From Vulcanimicrobiota bacterium (lineage in GTDB: Bacteria > Vulcanimicrobiota > Vulcanimicrobiia > Eremiobacterales > Eremiobacteraceae), in the NCBI GenBank assembly GCA_013290125.1, contig JABCYQ010000011.1, positions 1 through 64,000 of the forward strand: DNA of 64,000 nt, in the 5' to 3' direction. Position 1 is the stretch's first letter; each line of letters begins with the position of its first letter. Shown here piece after piece: positions 43,418 to 51,336 of this stretch. Below the pieces are notes generated by a model. The model made no database searches. It saw nothing but the letters and a program-made list of their open reading frames with translations, and had not been told where the DNA came from. Position numbers and translations under genes: made by a program.

Positions 43418-44662
43418 TCAGCGCCTATCTCTGAAGAGCAGCGTGACCCCCACACCAGCCATGACCGCATTGGGCAGCCATGACCCGACGAAGACCGGAA
43501 TCGCCCCGTTCTTGCCAAGCGCACCGCCGATCGCCATCGCCGCATAGTACAGAAGCACCGCCGCGACCGCGATCAGCGCGCCGACGCCGCGCCCGTAGCG
43601 GCCGAACATCGTCGACAGCGGCAGCGCGATGAGGATGCTTATCAAGCACGCGATCGGCATCGCGTATTTCTGCTCGAGGATCATCTCTTGGTTGCGCGTA
43701 TCCTCACCGCTGGCTTTGAGGTTCTTGATCTCGGTACGCAGCTGGTTCGAGTTTTCCGCGAACGGCGAGAACGCGCCGTCGTAGAGCACGCTCGGATCGC
43801 CGAGCGGAAACTGCATCGACTTGAACTTGCTCTGCGACGCGACGAACCCGTCCGAACCATACTTCGTATAGATGCCGTCTTGCAGCACGATCTTGCCGTC
43901 GACCTGCTTGCCGGTCGCGGCCTGCATCGAATCCGGATTCGGGCTCGTGCCGATCGTTTCTATGACGACGTTGTGCATGACGCCGGTTCCCGAATCGATC
44001 GAGCCGACGTAGATCATGTGCTGACCGTCCGGCGTGCGGATGAACTGATCCGGCTCGATGATCGGCTGGGTCGAGTGGTACATGATCTGCCGGAATGTGT
44101 CTTCGGCGCGGCGGTCTGCGTACGGCGCAAGCGATTCGTTGATGCCGAACGACGCGAGCGAGAGCGCGAGGCCGAGAACGTAGCACGGCAACGCGATACG
44201 GTGCACGCTGATGCCGCTCGTGCGCATCGCCGTGACTTCGTTGTCGCCGGCCAGCCTGCCGAAGCCGAGCAGCACCGCGCACAGGCTCGCGAACGGAAAC
44301 GCGAGATAGAACAAAGCGGGCAACTGCAGCACGAGGTAGCGCATGACGAGCAGCGTCGGCGCACCCTTGTTGATGACGTAGTCGGCCGCGAGGAAAAGTT
44401 GATTGATGAGCAGCAGCAGCGTGATGACGGCAAGCGAGATGAAGAAAGGCCCGAGCATCTCCGCCACGAGATAGCGATCGAGGATCGAGATCCGGCTGAG
44501 GAAATCTAATCCGCGCCGCGGTTGCTCAGGCGAACGGTAGCCATGACCTGCCGAGAGCCAATCCAGACGCTCGCCCGGATCGGCGGCGTCCACTTCCAGC
44601 GGTTTGCGAAGGGCGCGCATCTCGGACCGAGATGGCGCGAGAGAGAGATAGCGTGAAGTCAC
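43418..44662 (-). CDS. lptF: LptF/LptG-family lipopolysaccharide export permease
   Basis: 414 residues from a GTG at 44662 (GGAAG lies 8 nt upstream); the GTG at 44671 and an ATG at 44620 are alternatives. An unusual ~55-residue cytoplasmic head precedes the first helix. The YjgP/YjgQ layout is clear: LDRYLVAEMLGPFF at the first helix, then GFGRLAGDNEVTAMRTSGIS, a periplasmic jellyroll (~200-340) and three C-terminal helices. Only one LptF/G gene is present here, so a homodimer or a second copy elsewhere is expected. The gene lies between the transglycosylase and lptD in one operon. Confidence 0.87.
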   Translation of the reverse strand: MTSRYLSLAPSRSEMRALRKPLEVDAADPGERLDWLSAGHGYRSPEQPRRGLDFLSRISILDRYLVAEMLGPFFISLAVITLLLLINQLFLAADYVINKGAPTLLVMRYLVLQLPALFYLAFPFASLCAVLLGFGRLAGDNEVTAMRTSGISVHRIALPCYVLGLALSLASFGINESLAPYADRRAEDTFRQIMYHSTQPIIEPDQFIRTPDGQHMIYVGSIDSGTGVMHNVVIETIGTSPNPDSMQAATGKQVDGKIVLQDGIYTKYGSDGFVASQSKFKSMQFPLGDPSVLYDGAFSPFAENSNQLRTEIKNLKASGEDTRNQEMILEQKYAMPIACLISILIALPLSTMFGRYGRGVGALIAVAAVLLYYAAMAIGGALGKNGAIPVFVGSWLPNAVMAGVGVTLLFRDRR

Positions 44663-44682
44663 GCGGGCCACTTCCTATGCAG

Positions 44683-45213
44683 TTACCGGAGCGCCCGCGA
44701 CGATCCGATAGCCTCTCGATACAATTCGGTTACGTTTCGAACGTAGTTCTGCGTTTCGGCGTACGGTGGAACGCCGCCATATTTGTCCACTGCGCCCGGC
44801 CCTGCATTATACGCTGCAAGCGAGAGCGTCAGATCACCGTGGTAGCGCCCGAGGAGATCGTGCAGGTACGCGCAACCGCCCGCGACATTCTCCGACGGAT
44901 CGAACGCGTCGGCCACGCCGTACGTCTGCGCGGTGCCCGGCATGAGCTGCATGAGGCCCATCGCGCCGGCATCCGAAACCGCGGACGGATCACCGCCGGA
45001 TTCCACCGCGATGACCGCCCGGACGAGCGCCGGTTCGAGCCGATAGGCTTTGGCATCGGAATTGATGAGTTGTGTAAGCGCAGGCCCGAGCATGGCGTGC
45101 GGCCCGCCGCCATCGGGGAACAGCCCATAACCGCTGCAGCCCGCGAGGCACGAGGCGCTAGCGAGAGTTATCGCAACGATCGCACGGCGCAGCGCGCGCC
45201 CGTTCAAATGCAT
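44683..45213 (-). CDS. SLT-type lytic transglycosylase lipoprotein
   Basis: 176 residues with a lipobox signal (LASASCLAGC). The SLT lysozyme-like domain has the catalytic Glu in AVIAVESGGDPSAVS, then GAMGLMQLMPGTA and LAAYNAGPGAVDKYGG. It cleaves the MurNAc-GlcNAc bond of peptidoglycan with formation of anhydroMurNAc, and is anchored to a membrane by lipid. It heads the minus-strand set transglycosylase, LptF/G, LptD, with 12-21 bp between the first two. Confidence 0.92.
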   Translation of the reverse strand: MHLNGRALRRAIVAITLASASCLAGCSGYGLFPDGGGPHAMLGPALTQLINSDAKAYRLEPALVRAVIAVESGGDPSAVSDAGAMGLMQLMPGTAQTYGVADAFDPSENVAGGCAYLHDLLGRYHGDLTLSLAAYNAGPGAVDKYGGVPPYAETQNYVRNVTELYREAIGSSRALR

Positions 45214-45389
45214 CCGCCGTCCTCGAAGTAGGCGTGTTTCGTCACCCGCGCCTAGCAGTTTCTACCCTATGAATACGTATCGGCTAAAGAGGGGTTTCTC
45301 GCCATGGCCAGGGCGGCCTGCGGACGTGCGTCGGAGCCGGTACCGTTCTCACGTCCGGCTAATGGAATCGTGACGGGAACTACGTCATA

Positions 45390-45695
45390 TCAAGCGCGAG
45401 TGCGGCGGGGCGAGACCTTCTTGTAGCAGTCCGCGCAATAGACGGGCTTGTCCGGCCTTGGCGAAAACGGCACTTGCGCAGCCGCTCCGCACTGCGAGCA
45501 GACGGCGTCATAGAGCGTGCGTTCTGCCCCTTGTGCTCCGTCGTTGCGGCCGCGCTTGCGTGCCTGGCGGCACGCCGGGCAGCGTGTGGGCTCGTGCTCG
45601 AAGCCCTTTTGCGCGTAGAACTCCTGCTCGCCCACGGTGAAGACGAAATCGGTGGAGCAGTCGCGACAGTTTATCGTCCGATCCTGCAGTGCCAA
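45390..45695 (-). CDS. zinc-ribbon protein
   Basis: 101 residues from a TTG at 45695, supported by GAGGA 9 nt upstream. Six CxxC-type pairs lie in NCRDC, RCPAC, VCSQC and YCADC, forming two zinc ribbons. This small family (zf-trcl domain-like) is common in Chloroflexi, Armatimonadota and related groups and has no known function; nucleic-acid binding is likely. It is isolated, with ~175 bp without a gene on each side. Confidence 0.8.
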   Translation of the reverse strand: MALQDRTINCRDCSTDFVFTVGEQEFYAQKGFEHEPTRCPACRQARKRGRNDGAQGAERTLYDAVCSQCGAAAQVPFSPRPDKPVYCADCYKKVSPRRTRA

Positions 45696-45796
45696 TGCTC
45701 GAGATCCTCAGGGTTTTCACCAATCGAAAATAGAAAACAGCGCCTGCGCCATGGTGAACGTGGCGGCATCCGCAAAATGACTCTAACACTTCCACC

Positions 45797-45859
45797 ATGA
45801 AAAAGCAAACGACTCGGCGCTCCTCTGCACTCTTGTCTCTCGTCTGCACCCTAGTCTAA
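45797..45859 (+). CDS. 20-residue possible leader peptide
   Basis: A tiny frame (MKKQTTRRSSALLSLVCTLV) from ATG 45797 to TAA 45859, just before the ribosome-binding site of the thioredoxin-TPR gene. It looks like a truncated signal peptide. No ribosome-binding site is evident, so it may be chance or a remnant of an earlier start. Confidence 0.25.
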   Translation: MKKQTTRRSSALLSLVCTLV

Positions 45860-45874
45860 GGAAGGTTTCGTCTC

Positions 45875-47521
45875 ATGTCGACCAATCGCACCTCGCTCGC
45901 CGCGCTGGCATTCGCGTGTGTCGCCGCGACTGCGCTCTCCGGCCCCGCGAAGGCCTCGGCGCCGGCGCCCGGCGTTTCGGCCCCCGCGTTTTCGTTGCCG
46001 CTCGTCGGCGGCGGAAGCGTCGAACTCGCCGGGCTGCGCGGACATGTCGTCGTCGTGAATTTCTTCGCGACGTGGTGCCCTCCGTGCCGCGCGGAGACGC
46101 CGGATCTCAACGCAGCCGAGAAGCGGTATGGGTCGCAGGGCGTGATCTTCGTCGGCGTCGACGATCGCGAGAGCGCGCAACTCGTCTCGGTATGGGCGAA
46201 GAGCAATGGCGTGCACTATCGCCTGGCGCTCGACGGCGACGGGAAGATCGAAGAGAACTACGACGTGCGCGCGATTCCCACGACCTACGTGCTCGACCGC
46301 AACGGCGTCATCCGCTACAGACAAGTGGATCAACTCGACTCACCCACGATGACGCTCGCGCTGAATGCGATCGTCGCCGGCAACGCTGTGCCCGATTCGA
46401 AGACCGCGACCGCATTCTACACGACCGCCGCGTCGGCGACCGCTATGGTCAGCGCATCGGTGCAGGGCGCAAAATTTGATGACGCCATAGCAGCCGGCAA
46501 GACCGCCAACGACAAGCTGGATAAGCTTTCAAACGCCGACGATTCCGCGACCATCGACTACTTCAAGAGCACGCAACTGCGCGATGCGCTGAATCTTGCG
46601 CTTGCCGACGCCTATGCGGGCCGCGCTGCCGCGACAAATCCGCCCGATCCGAATCTAAAGAAAGACTCGGCGCAGGCAGCGGACCTTCGCGGCCTGGCGT
46701 ATACCGATCAAGAGCGGTTCGCGGACGCGCTCCAGCAATTCGATCTCGAGATCTCATTGGCGCCGGATGTCGCCGACGGCTATGCAAACGCCTATCTGCC
46801 GGCCTATGAATTGAAGCAGTTCTCGCGAGCGATCGGCTACGCGCAGTCCGCGGCGAATATCGCGCCGGATGATCCGGAAAGCTGGCTCACGCTTGCCTCG
46901 GCAAACATGGGTGCGAAGAATTATCCGGCCGCGCTTTCCGCGGAGAGTAAAGCGCTGACGCTCGCAGCCACCGCGTACGCCGCGAATCCGACGAAGAAAA
47001 GCCTGGCGTACGAACTCGGCCGCGTGTGGTTGAAGACCGGTCGCTCGTATCTCGCCGCAGGGAACGTGAGCGCCGCGCGGGCCGTGTTGCAAGATGCGAC
47101 GACCACGGCACCCGGCACGATCGTCGCACAGCAGGCCGAAGAACAGTACGTCGCGCTGAATCCGGTGCCGTGGCGCATGGCGGTGAGCGGCAGCTCGAGC
47201 ACGACGTCCACAGCCACCGTGCCCGCCAAGCTCTACGTCACGATCCGCAATCCGTCGGCCGAGTCGCGCACGGTGCATCTGGCGGCGCTTGGCCTGCCGG
47301 CGCACTGGCTGCTCTCATTCTGCTACGAGAAGGTCTGCGACCCGTTCAAGAGCGCGGTCACGTTGGCGCCGGGCGCCTCGCGGCGGATCGAGCTGCAGAT
47401 GGTGCCGCTGGCCGGAGCCGGCGGAGCGTGGACGATGAGCGTCACGACCCAAGGCTCCACCGCAAGCGTCCACGTGAGCGCCAAGACCACTCGCGCGGCG
47501 GTGACCGTCACCGCCTCGTGA
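45875..47521 (+). CDS. exported TlpA-like thioredoxin with TPR repeats
   Basis: 548 residues from the ATG at 45875 (AAGGAAGG upstream). A signal peptide ends near KASAPAP. A redoxin/TlpA domain (~30-165) has the active-site motif FFATWCPPCRAETPDL (C68, C71) and the cis-proline AIPTTYVLD. TPR-like helices follow (~260-400: ADLRGLAYTDQERFADALQQFDLEISLAPDVADGYAN and more). The last ~110 residues are beta-rich and Ala/Ser/Thr-rich with two cysteines. It is probably a periplasmic thiol-disulfide reductase with a protein-interaction arm. Confidence 0.88.
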   Translation: MSTNRTSLAALAFACVAATALSGPAKASAPAPGVSAPAFSLPLVGGGSVELAGLRGHVVVVNFFATWCPPCRAETPDLNAAEKRYGSQGVIFVGVDDRESAQLVSVWAKSNGVHYRLALDGDGKIEENYDVRAIPTTYVLDRNGVIRYRQVDQLDSPTMTLALNAIVAGNAVPDSKTATAFYTTAASATAMVSASVQGAKFDDAIAAGKTANDKLDKLSNADDSATIDYFKSTQLRDALNLALADAYAGRAAATNPPDPNLKKDSAQAADLRGLAYTDQERFADALQQFDLEISLAPDVADGYANAYLPAYELKQFSRAIGYAQSAANIAPDDPESWLTLASANMGAKNYPAALSAESKALTLAATAYAANPTKKSLAYELGRVWLKTGRSYLAAGNVSAARAVLQDATTTAPGTIVAQQAEEQYVALNPVPWRMAVSGSSSTTSTATVPAKLYVTIRNPSAESRTVHLAALGLPAHWLLSFCYEKVCDPFKSAVTLAPGASRRIELQMVPLAGAGGAWTMSVTTQGSTASVHVSAKTTRAAVTVTAS

Positions 47522-47640
47522 TGAAGGGGCCGACTTCACGTCGGCCCAACGTGGCGAACCCGCCCTGAAGGGGCCGACTTTATGTCGGCCCTCCTTTTTC
47601 GGTCGCGCACCCTGGGCCGACTAGCGTCGGCCCCCTTCAG
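47522..47640. repeat. three GGGCCGAC hairpins before the dcw cluster
   Basis: Copies with loops TTCAC, TTTAT and, in reverse orientation, TAGC. The second is followed by CTCCTTTTTC and resembles a terminator for the thioredoxin gene. The cluster insulates the dcw operon from the upstream gene; it lies 56 bp before the mraZ promoter -35. Confidence 0.88.
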
Positions 47641-47695
47641 CTAAACCAGCCTTCATTAGAAGCGCATCGAACAGGCGTGCTGTCCCTCTTTTCGC

Positions 47696-47757
47696 TTGCC
47701 ATCTAGCCGATATATGGAGTATAGTGGTAAAAAATGGCTCGATGTGGGGCTTGGTGG
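47696..47757 (+). promoter_or_regulatory. mraZ promoter and MraZ-type operator (five TGG boxes)
   Basis: -35 TTGCCA (47696-47701), 18-bp spacer and -10 TATAGT (47720-47725) form a good sigma-70 promoter. TGG triplets start at 47715, 47725, 47735, 47745 and 47755, exactly 10 bp apart, covering the -10 and start of transcription. MraZ in E. coli and Mycoplasma binds TGGGN boxes repeated every 10 bp, so this is the likely autoregulatory operator of the dcw cluster. Confidence 0.82.
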
Positions 47758-47764
47758 CGCATCC

Positions 47765-48205
47765 ATGAGCGGACTCCCGAAATTCACGGGGCGGTTCGAG
47801 CATACCCTCGACGACAAGGGTCGCTTGACCATTCCGGCGCGTTTCCGGGCCCGGCTCGGCGATCATTTCGTGTTGACGATCGCGCCGCCAGAACCATGTC
47901 TTGCCATGTATCCGGAGTCTGCTTGGTCTGAGTTCTGCGCGAAGCTCGAGGCCGCTGCGCGCAAAGACGACCAGTATCGGAGTTTCGTGCGGCATCTCTT
48001 CGCTCATACCGAGGAAGTGTCGCTCGACTCGCAAGGCCGCCTGATCGTGCCCGCCGCGTTGCGCGAGTACGGCAAGGTGGAACGCGATGTGATTCTGGTC
48101 GGCGCCTTGACGCGGATCGAGCTTTGGCCGGCTGAGGGCTGGAAGGCGGCGAGCAAACCGCCGGACGGCATGGCCAAGTTGATGACGGAGCTTGGCCTCT
48201 ACTGA
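47765..48205 (+). CDS. mraZ: transcriptional regulator MraZ
   Basis: 146 residues from the ATG at 47765, chosen because the family starts at KFTGRFEHTLDDKGRL; the frame runs upstream to 47696 but crosses the promoter. Two AbrB-like half-folds are visible, each with the D-x-GR-IP-x-x-R signature (DDKGRLTIPARFR and DSQGRLIVPAALR). MraZ forms an octameric ring that represses the dcw cluster by binding its promoter. It overlaps rsmH by 14 bp. Confidence 0.95.
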   Translation: MSGLPKFTGRFEHTLDDKGRLTIPARFRARLGDHFVLTIAPPEPCLAMYPESAWSEFCAKLEAAARKDDQYRSFVRHLFAHTEEVSLDSQGRLIVPAALREYGKVERDVILVGALTRIELWPAEGWKAASKPPDGMAKLMTELGLY

Positions 48206-49127
48206 TCACGCATCCGTCATGCTCGAAGAGAGCATGGCGATGCTGCTGCCGGCCGGAGAAAGCCGGCGACCAGTGTTCGTCGACGCCACGTTCGGCGGCG
48301 GCGGGCACACAGAAGCGCTTCTACAGCGATCGCGCACGTGTCGCGTGATTGCGCTCGATGCCGATCCGGCGGCGGTCGAGCGAGCGAGAGAACTCGAAAA
48401 GCTATATCCAGGGCGCCTGGATGCGGTGCATGCGAACTTCGGCCGGCTCGGCGACGTCCTCGACGAGCGGGCAGTACGGCAAGCGGACGGTATAGTGTAC
48501 GATCTCGGTCTCTCCTCGATGCAGTTGGCTGATGAAGGCCGCGGATTTTCCTTTTCCGGCACCGAGCCGCTCGATATGCGTCTCGACAGCGCATCGGACG
48601 GCGCGACCGCTGCGCAGATCCTCAACACGACGCCCGAGCCGGAACTCGCCGATCTCATCTTTCAATACGGCGACGAACGCCACGCGCGGCGCATCGCGCG
48701 CCAAGTCGTGCGCCGGCGCGAGCGTTCACCGCTACGCACGACCTCCGATCTCGTCGCCGCCATCCTCTCCGCGCAACCGCGAGACGCCGCCCACGCGCGG
48801 CGCCGCATGCATCCGGCGACGCGAACCTTTCAGGCGTTGCGCATCGCCGTCAACGACGAGCTTGGAAATCTTGAGCGCAGTCTCGACGCGGCCGGAAAAC
48901 GCGTACGCGCGGGCGGCCGCATCGCCGTCATCAGTTTTCATTCGGGCGAAGATCGCATCGTGAAGTCGACGTTCCGCGCGTGGCACAAAGCCGGCCGCTG
49001 CGAGCTGTTGACGCGTAAACCCCTTAGCCCCGGCACAGCGGAGCTCGCCGAGAATCCGCGATCGCGCAGCGCAAAGTTGCGCGGTGTGAGCATGATCGGC
49101 GATGCGCAGGAGGCGCAATCGACATGA
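48192..49127 (+). CDS. rsmH: 16S rRNA (cytosine(1402)-N(4))-methyltransferase
   Basis: 311 residues from a TTG at 48192. This start is preferred over the ATG at 48219 because the family motif HxxVMLEE begins before that Met. SAM motifs FVDATFGGGGHTEALL and IALDADPAA, then GIVYDLGLSSMQL and MHPATRTFQALRIAVNDE, are diagnostic for MraW. It methylates N4 of C1402 in the decoding site of 16S rRNA. It overlaps mraZ and ftsL. Confidence 0.95.
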   Translation: MASTDHASVMLEESMAMLLPAGESRRPVFVDATFGGGGHTEALLQRSRTCRVIALDADPAAVERARELEKLYPGRLDAVHANFGRLGDVLDERAVRQADGIVYDLGLSSMQLADEGRGFSFSGTEPLDMRLDSASDGATAAQILNTTPEPELADLIFQYGDERHARRIARQVVRRRERSPLRTTSDLVAAILSAQPRDAAHARRRMHPATRTFQALRIAVNDELGNLERSLDAAGKRVRAGGRIAVISFHSGEDRIVKSTFRAWHKAGRCELLTRKPLSPGTAELAENPRSRSAKLRGVSMIGDAQEAQST

Positions 49128-49543
49128 GCATGACGGCTCGGGCATACGCGCAGCCGGCGGAAAAGTCTGCAGCACCTGCACCGCGCCGGAGAGCGCGCCG
49201 CAGCGCTAACCGCGCCGTGCCGTCGACACTGCGCATGGGCGTGCTCGTCGGAGTGCCGCTCGCGCTGATCATCGCATACGTCGGATTGACGGCGCAGCTC
49301 GCCGCGCAGACGTACAGATTGTCGACCGACCGCGCGCAAGAAGCCAAACTCATGCTCACCAACAACGAGTTGCGCGCGCAGGTCGGTCAGCTCGAGAGCC
49401 TCGGCCGGCTCGAAGCGGCAGCGGCCAAACTGCACATGACTGTGCCCAGGTCCGTCTCCGTACTCATGATGCCGGGTGCGCCGAAACCGGAGCCGCAGAA
49501 TACGGCGCTCGCCTTCGTGGCGCGCCTCTTGCACGTCAGGTGA
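49124..49543 (+). CDS. ftsL: FtsL-like cell division protein
   Basis: 139 residues with a basic Ala/Arg-rich N-terminus, one membrane helix (MGVLVGVPLALIIAYVGLTAQLAAQ) and a short coiled-coil (TDRAQEAKLMLTNNELRAQVGQLESL) on the far side. This single-pass bitopic layout and its position between rsmH and ftsI mark it as FtsL. FtsL works with FtsB and FtsQ to activate septal FtsWI. The C-terminal tail is Pro-rich. The ATG overlaps the rsmH stop. Confidence 0.82.
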   Translation: MSMTARAYAQPAEKSAAPAPRRRARRSANRAVPSTLRMGVLVGVPLALIIAYVGLTAQLAAQTYRLSTDRAQEAKLMLTNNELRAQVGQLESLGRLEAAAAKLHMTVPRSVSVLMMPGAPKPEPQNTALAFVARLLHVR

Positions 49544-51336
49544 AGGAAAAAGAGCGCCGCCGACTGCGCGTGCGCGCGAGCGTTCTCTTCTGGCTCATCC
49601 TCATCGTAGCCGGGCTGCTCGGCGCGCGCCTTTATAAGGTTCAGATCAGCGAGAGCGCCGCGCTCGCCGCCGATGCAGGCGACGAGCAACGTTCAACATT
49701 TCCCATCAGCGGTCGCCGCGGCGACGTCGTCGATCGTTTCGGCGTTGCATTTGCGACGAGTCTTCCGGCAAGCGCCATCTACGCGCAGCCGGGTCAGGTC
49801 AGAAACCCCATTCACGCCGCGAGGATGCTTGCGCCGCTGCTCGGCTATTCCGTAGCCGACATCGAGTCGGTGCTGCACGAGAACGCGTCTTACGTCTACA
49901 TCGCGCGCAACGTGACGCAGCCGATCGCCGATCGCGTGGACCGGTTAGGGCTGCCCGGGATAGGGCGTTCGGACGAAGCGCTTGGATTGCGCGTCGAACC
50001 GCAAGGCCGCGTGGGCAGCACGCTCGTCGGCTTCACCGGCGTGGACAGCCAAGGACTGGCGGGCGTCGAGGTCGCGTTCAACGACGTGCTCGAAGGCAAG
50101 ACGGGCCAAGTTGTCGAGGCGACCGACAATTCCGGCCGGCCGATCCCGTTTGGCGCGCGCGTCGTCCAACCGGCGGTCGTCGGAGACACGGTCGTTCTCA
50201 CCATCGACCGCATGCTCGAATACGAAGCCGAAGAGATCTTGCGTGCGACCGCCGAGCGCTATCATGCAGCCGACGGTTCGGTCATCATTATGCGCGCCCA
50301 GACGGGCGAAATTCTCGCACTCGCCAACTACCCGAATTTCGATCCGAACAAGTTTGCGAACTCGCCGCCGTCGACATGGCGCGATCGCGCGATCACCGAT
50401 CCGTTCGAACCCGGTTCAACTTTCAAGGCGATCACCGCAGCAGCCGCGCTCGACAGCGGCAAGATGACGGTGGATGACACGTTCCCGGCGCGCGATCAGA
50501 TCGAAGTCGGCAACCGCATCATCCACAACGCCGATGACGGCATGACCGCATCGGGTCACCGCTACGAGACGATCGACGACATCGTGACGTTCTCGCACAA
50601 TGTCGGCGCGGCGCAAATCGCGATGCGCGTCGGGTCGCAGACGATGTACTCGTACATCCAAAAATTCGGCTTGGACGATCCGACGGGAGTCGATCTGCCG
50701 GGCGAGAGCGGCGGCATCCTCGGTTCGCCGGACGACTGGTACGGATCCCGGCTTGCCACGATAGGCTTCGGCCAAGGCGTCTCTGTGACGGCGCTGCAGA
50801 TGACGGCGGCGTATGCCGCGATCGCAAACGGCGGCGTGCTGATGAAGCCGCTTATCGTGCACGCGATCGTGGGACCCGATGGCAGAATTGTGAAGTCGTT
50901 TGCGCCGCAGGTGATCCGCCGCGTGATCAAGCCGGAGACTTCGGCCGCGCTGATGACGATCTTGCGCGACGTGGTTCGGCGCGGCACCGCCACAGCCGCG
51001 CAGATGTCCGGATTTGAACTCGCCGGCAAGACCGGCACTGCACAGATGGTGATCAACGGCTCGTACGTGCCGGGCGCGTACACGGCCTCGTTCGCCGGCA
51101 TCATCCCGGCCGACAAGCCGGAGTATGTCATCTTCGTGAAACTTGACCGGCCGCAAGGCGCATACTATGGAAGCGTCGTCGCGCTTCCGGCGTTTCGCGA
51201 ATTGGCCGGCCGCGTTTTCTGGCGCGAGAGCGTCGTGCCGCGCGGCGACCTCGGCACCATCACAGATCCCATGCGCGCGGGCGGTCAGGCGGTCGGCGCA
51301 CCCGGCCTGCTAGGGAACGACGGAAGGCAGCAGTAA
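49540..51336 (+). CDS. ftsI: septal penicillin-binding protein FtsI (PBP2/3-like transpeptidase)
   Basis: 598 residues from a GTG at 49540 that overlaps ftsL by 4 bases. One N-terminal membrane helix (SVLFWLILIVAGLLGARLYKV) is followed by a dimerisation domain and a transpeptidase domain with the SxxK motif in GSTFKAI, SxN in FSHNVG and KTG in GKTGTAQ. It crosslinks peptidoglycan at the division site with FtsW. No PASTA domains are present. murE starts directly after its stop. Confidence 0.95.
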   Translation: MKEKERRRLRVRASVLFWLILIVAGLLGARLYKVQISESAALAADAGDEQRSTFPISGRRGDVVDRFGVAFATSLPASAIYAQPGQVRNPIHAARMLAPLLGYSVADIESVLHENASYVYIARNVTQPIADRVDRLGLPGIGRSDEALGLRVEPQGRVGSTLVGFTGVDSQGLAGVEVAFNDVLEGKTGQVVEATDNSGRPIPFGARVVQPAVVGDTVVLTIDRMLEYEAEEILRATAERYHAADGSVIIMRAQTGEILALANYPNFDPNKFANSPPSTWRDRAITDPFEPGSTFKAITAAAALDSGKMTVDDTFPARDQIEVGNRIIHNADDGMTASGHRYETIDDIVTFSHNVGAAQIAMRVGSQTMYSYIQKFGLDDPTGVDLPGESGGILGSPDDWYGSRLATIGFGQGVSVTALQMTAAYAAIANGGVLMKPLIVHAIVGPDGRIVKSFAPQVIRRVIKPETSAALMTILRDVVRRGTATAAQMSGFELAGKTGTAQMVINGSYVPGAYTASFAGIIPADKPEYVIFVKLDRPQGAYYGSVVALPAFRELAGRVFWRESVVPRGDLGTITDPMRAGGQAVGAPGLLGNDGRQQ

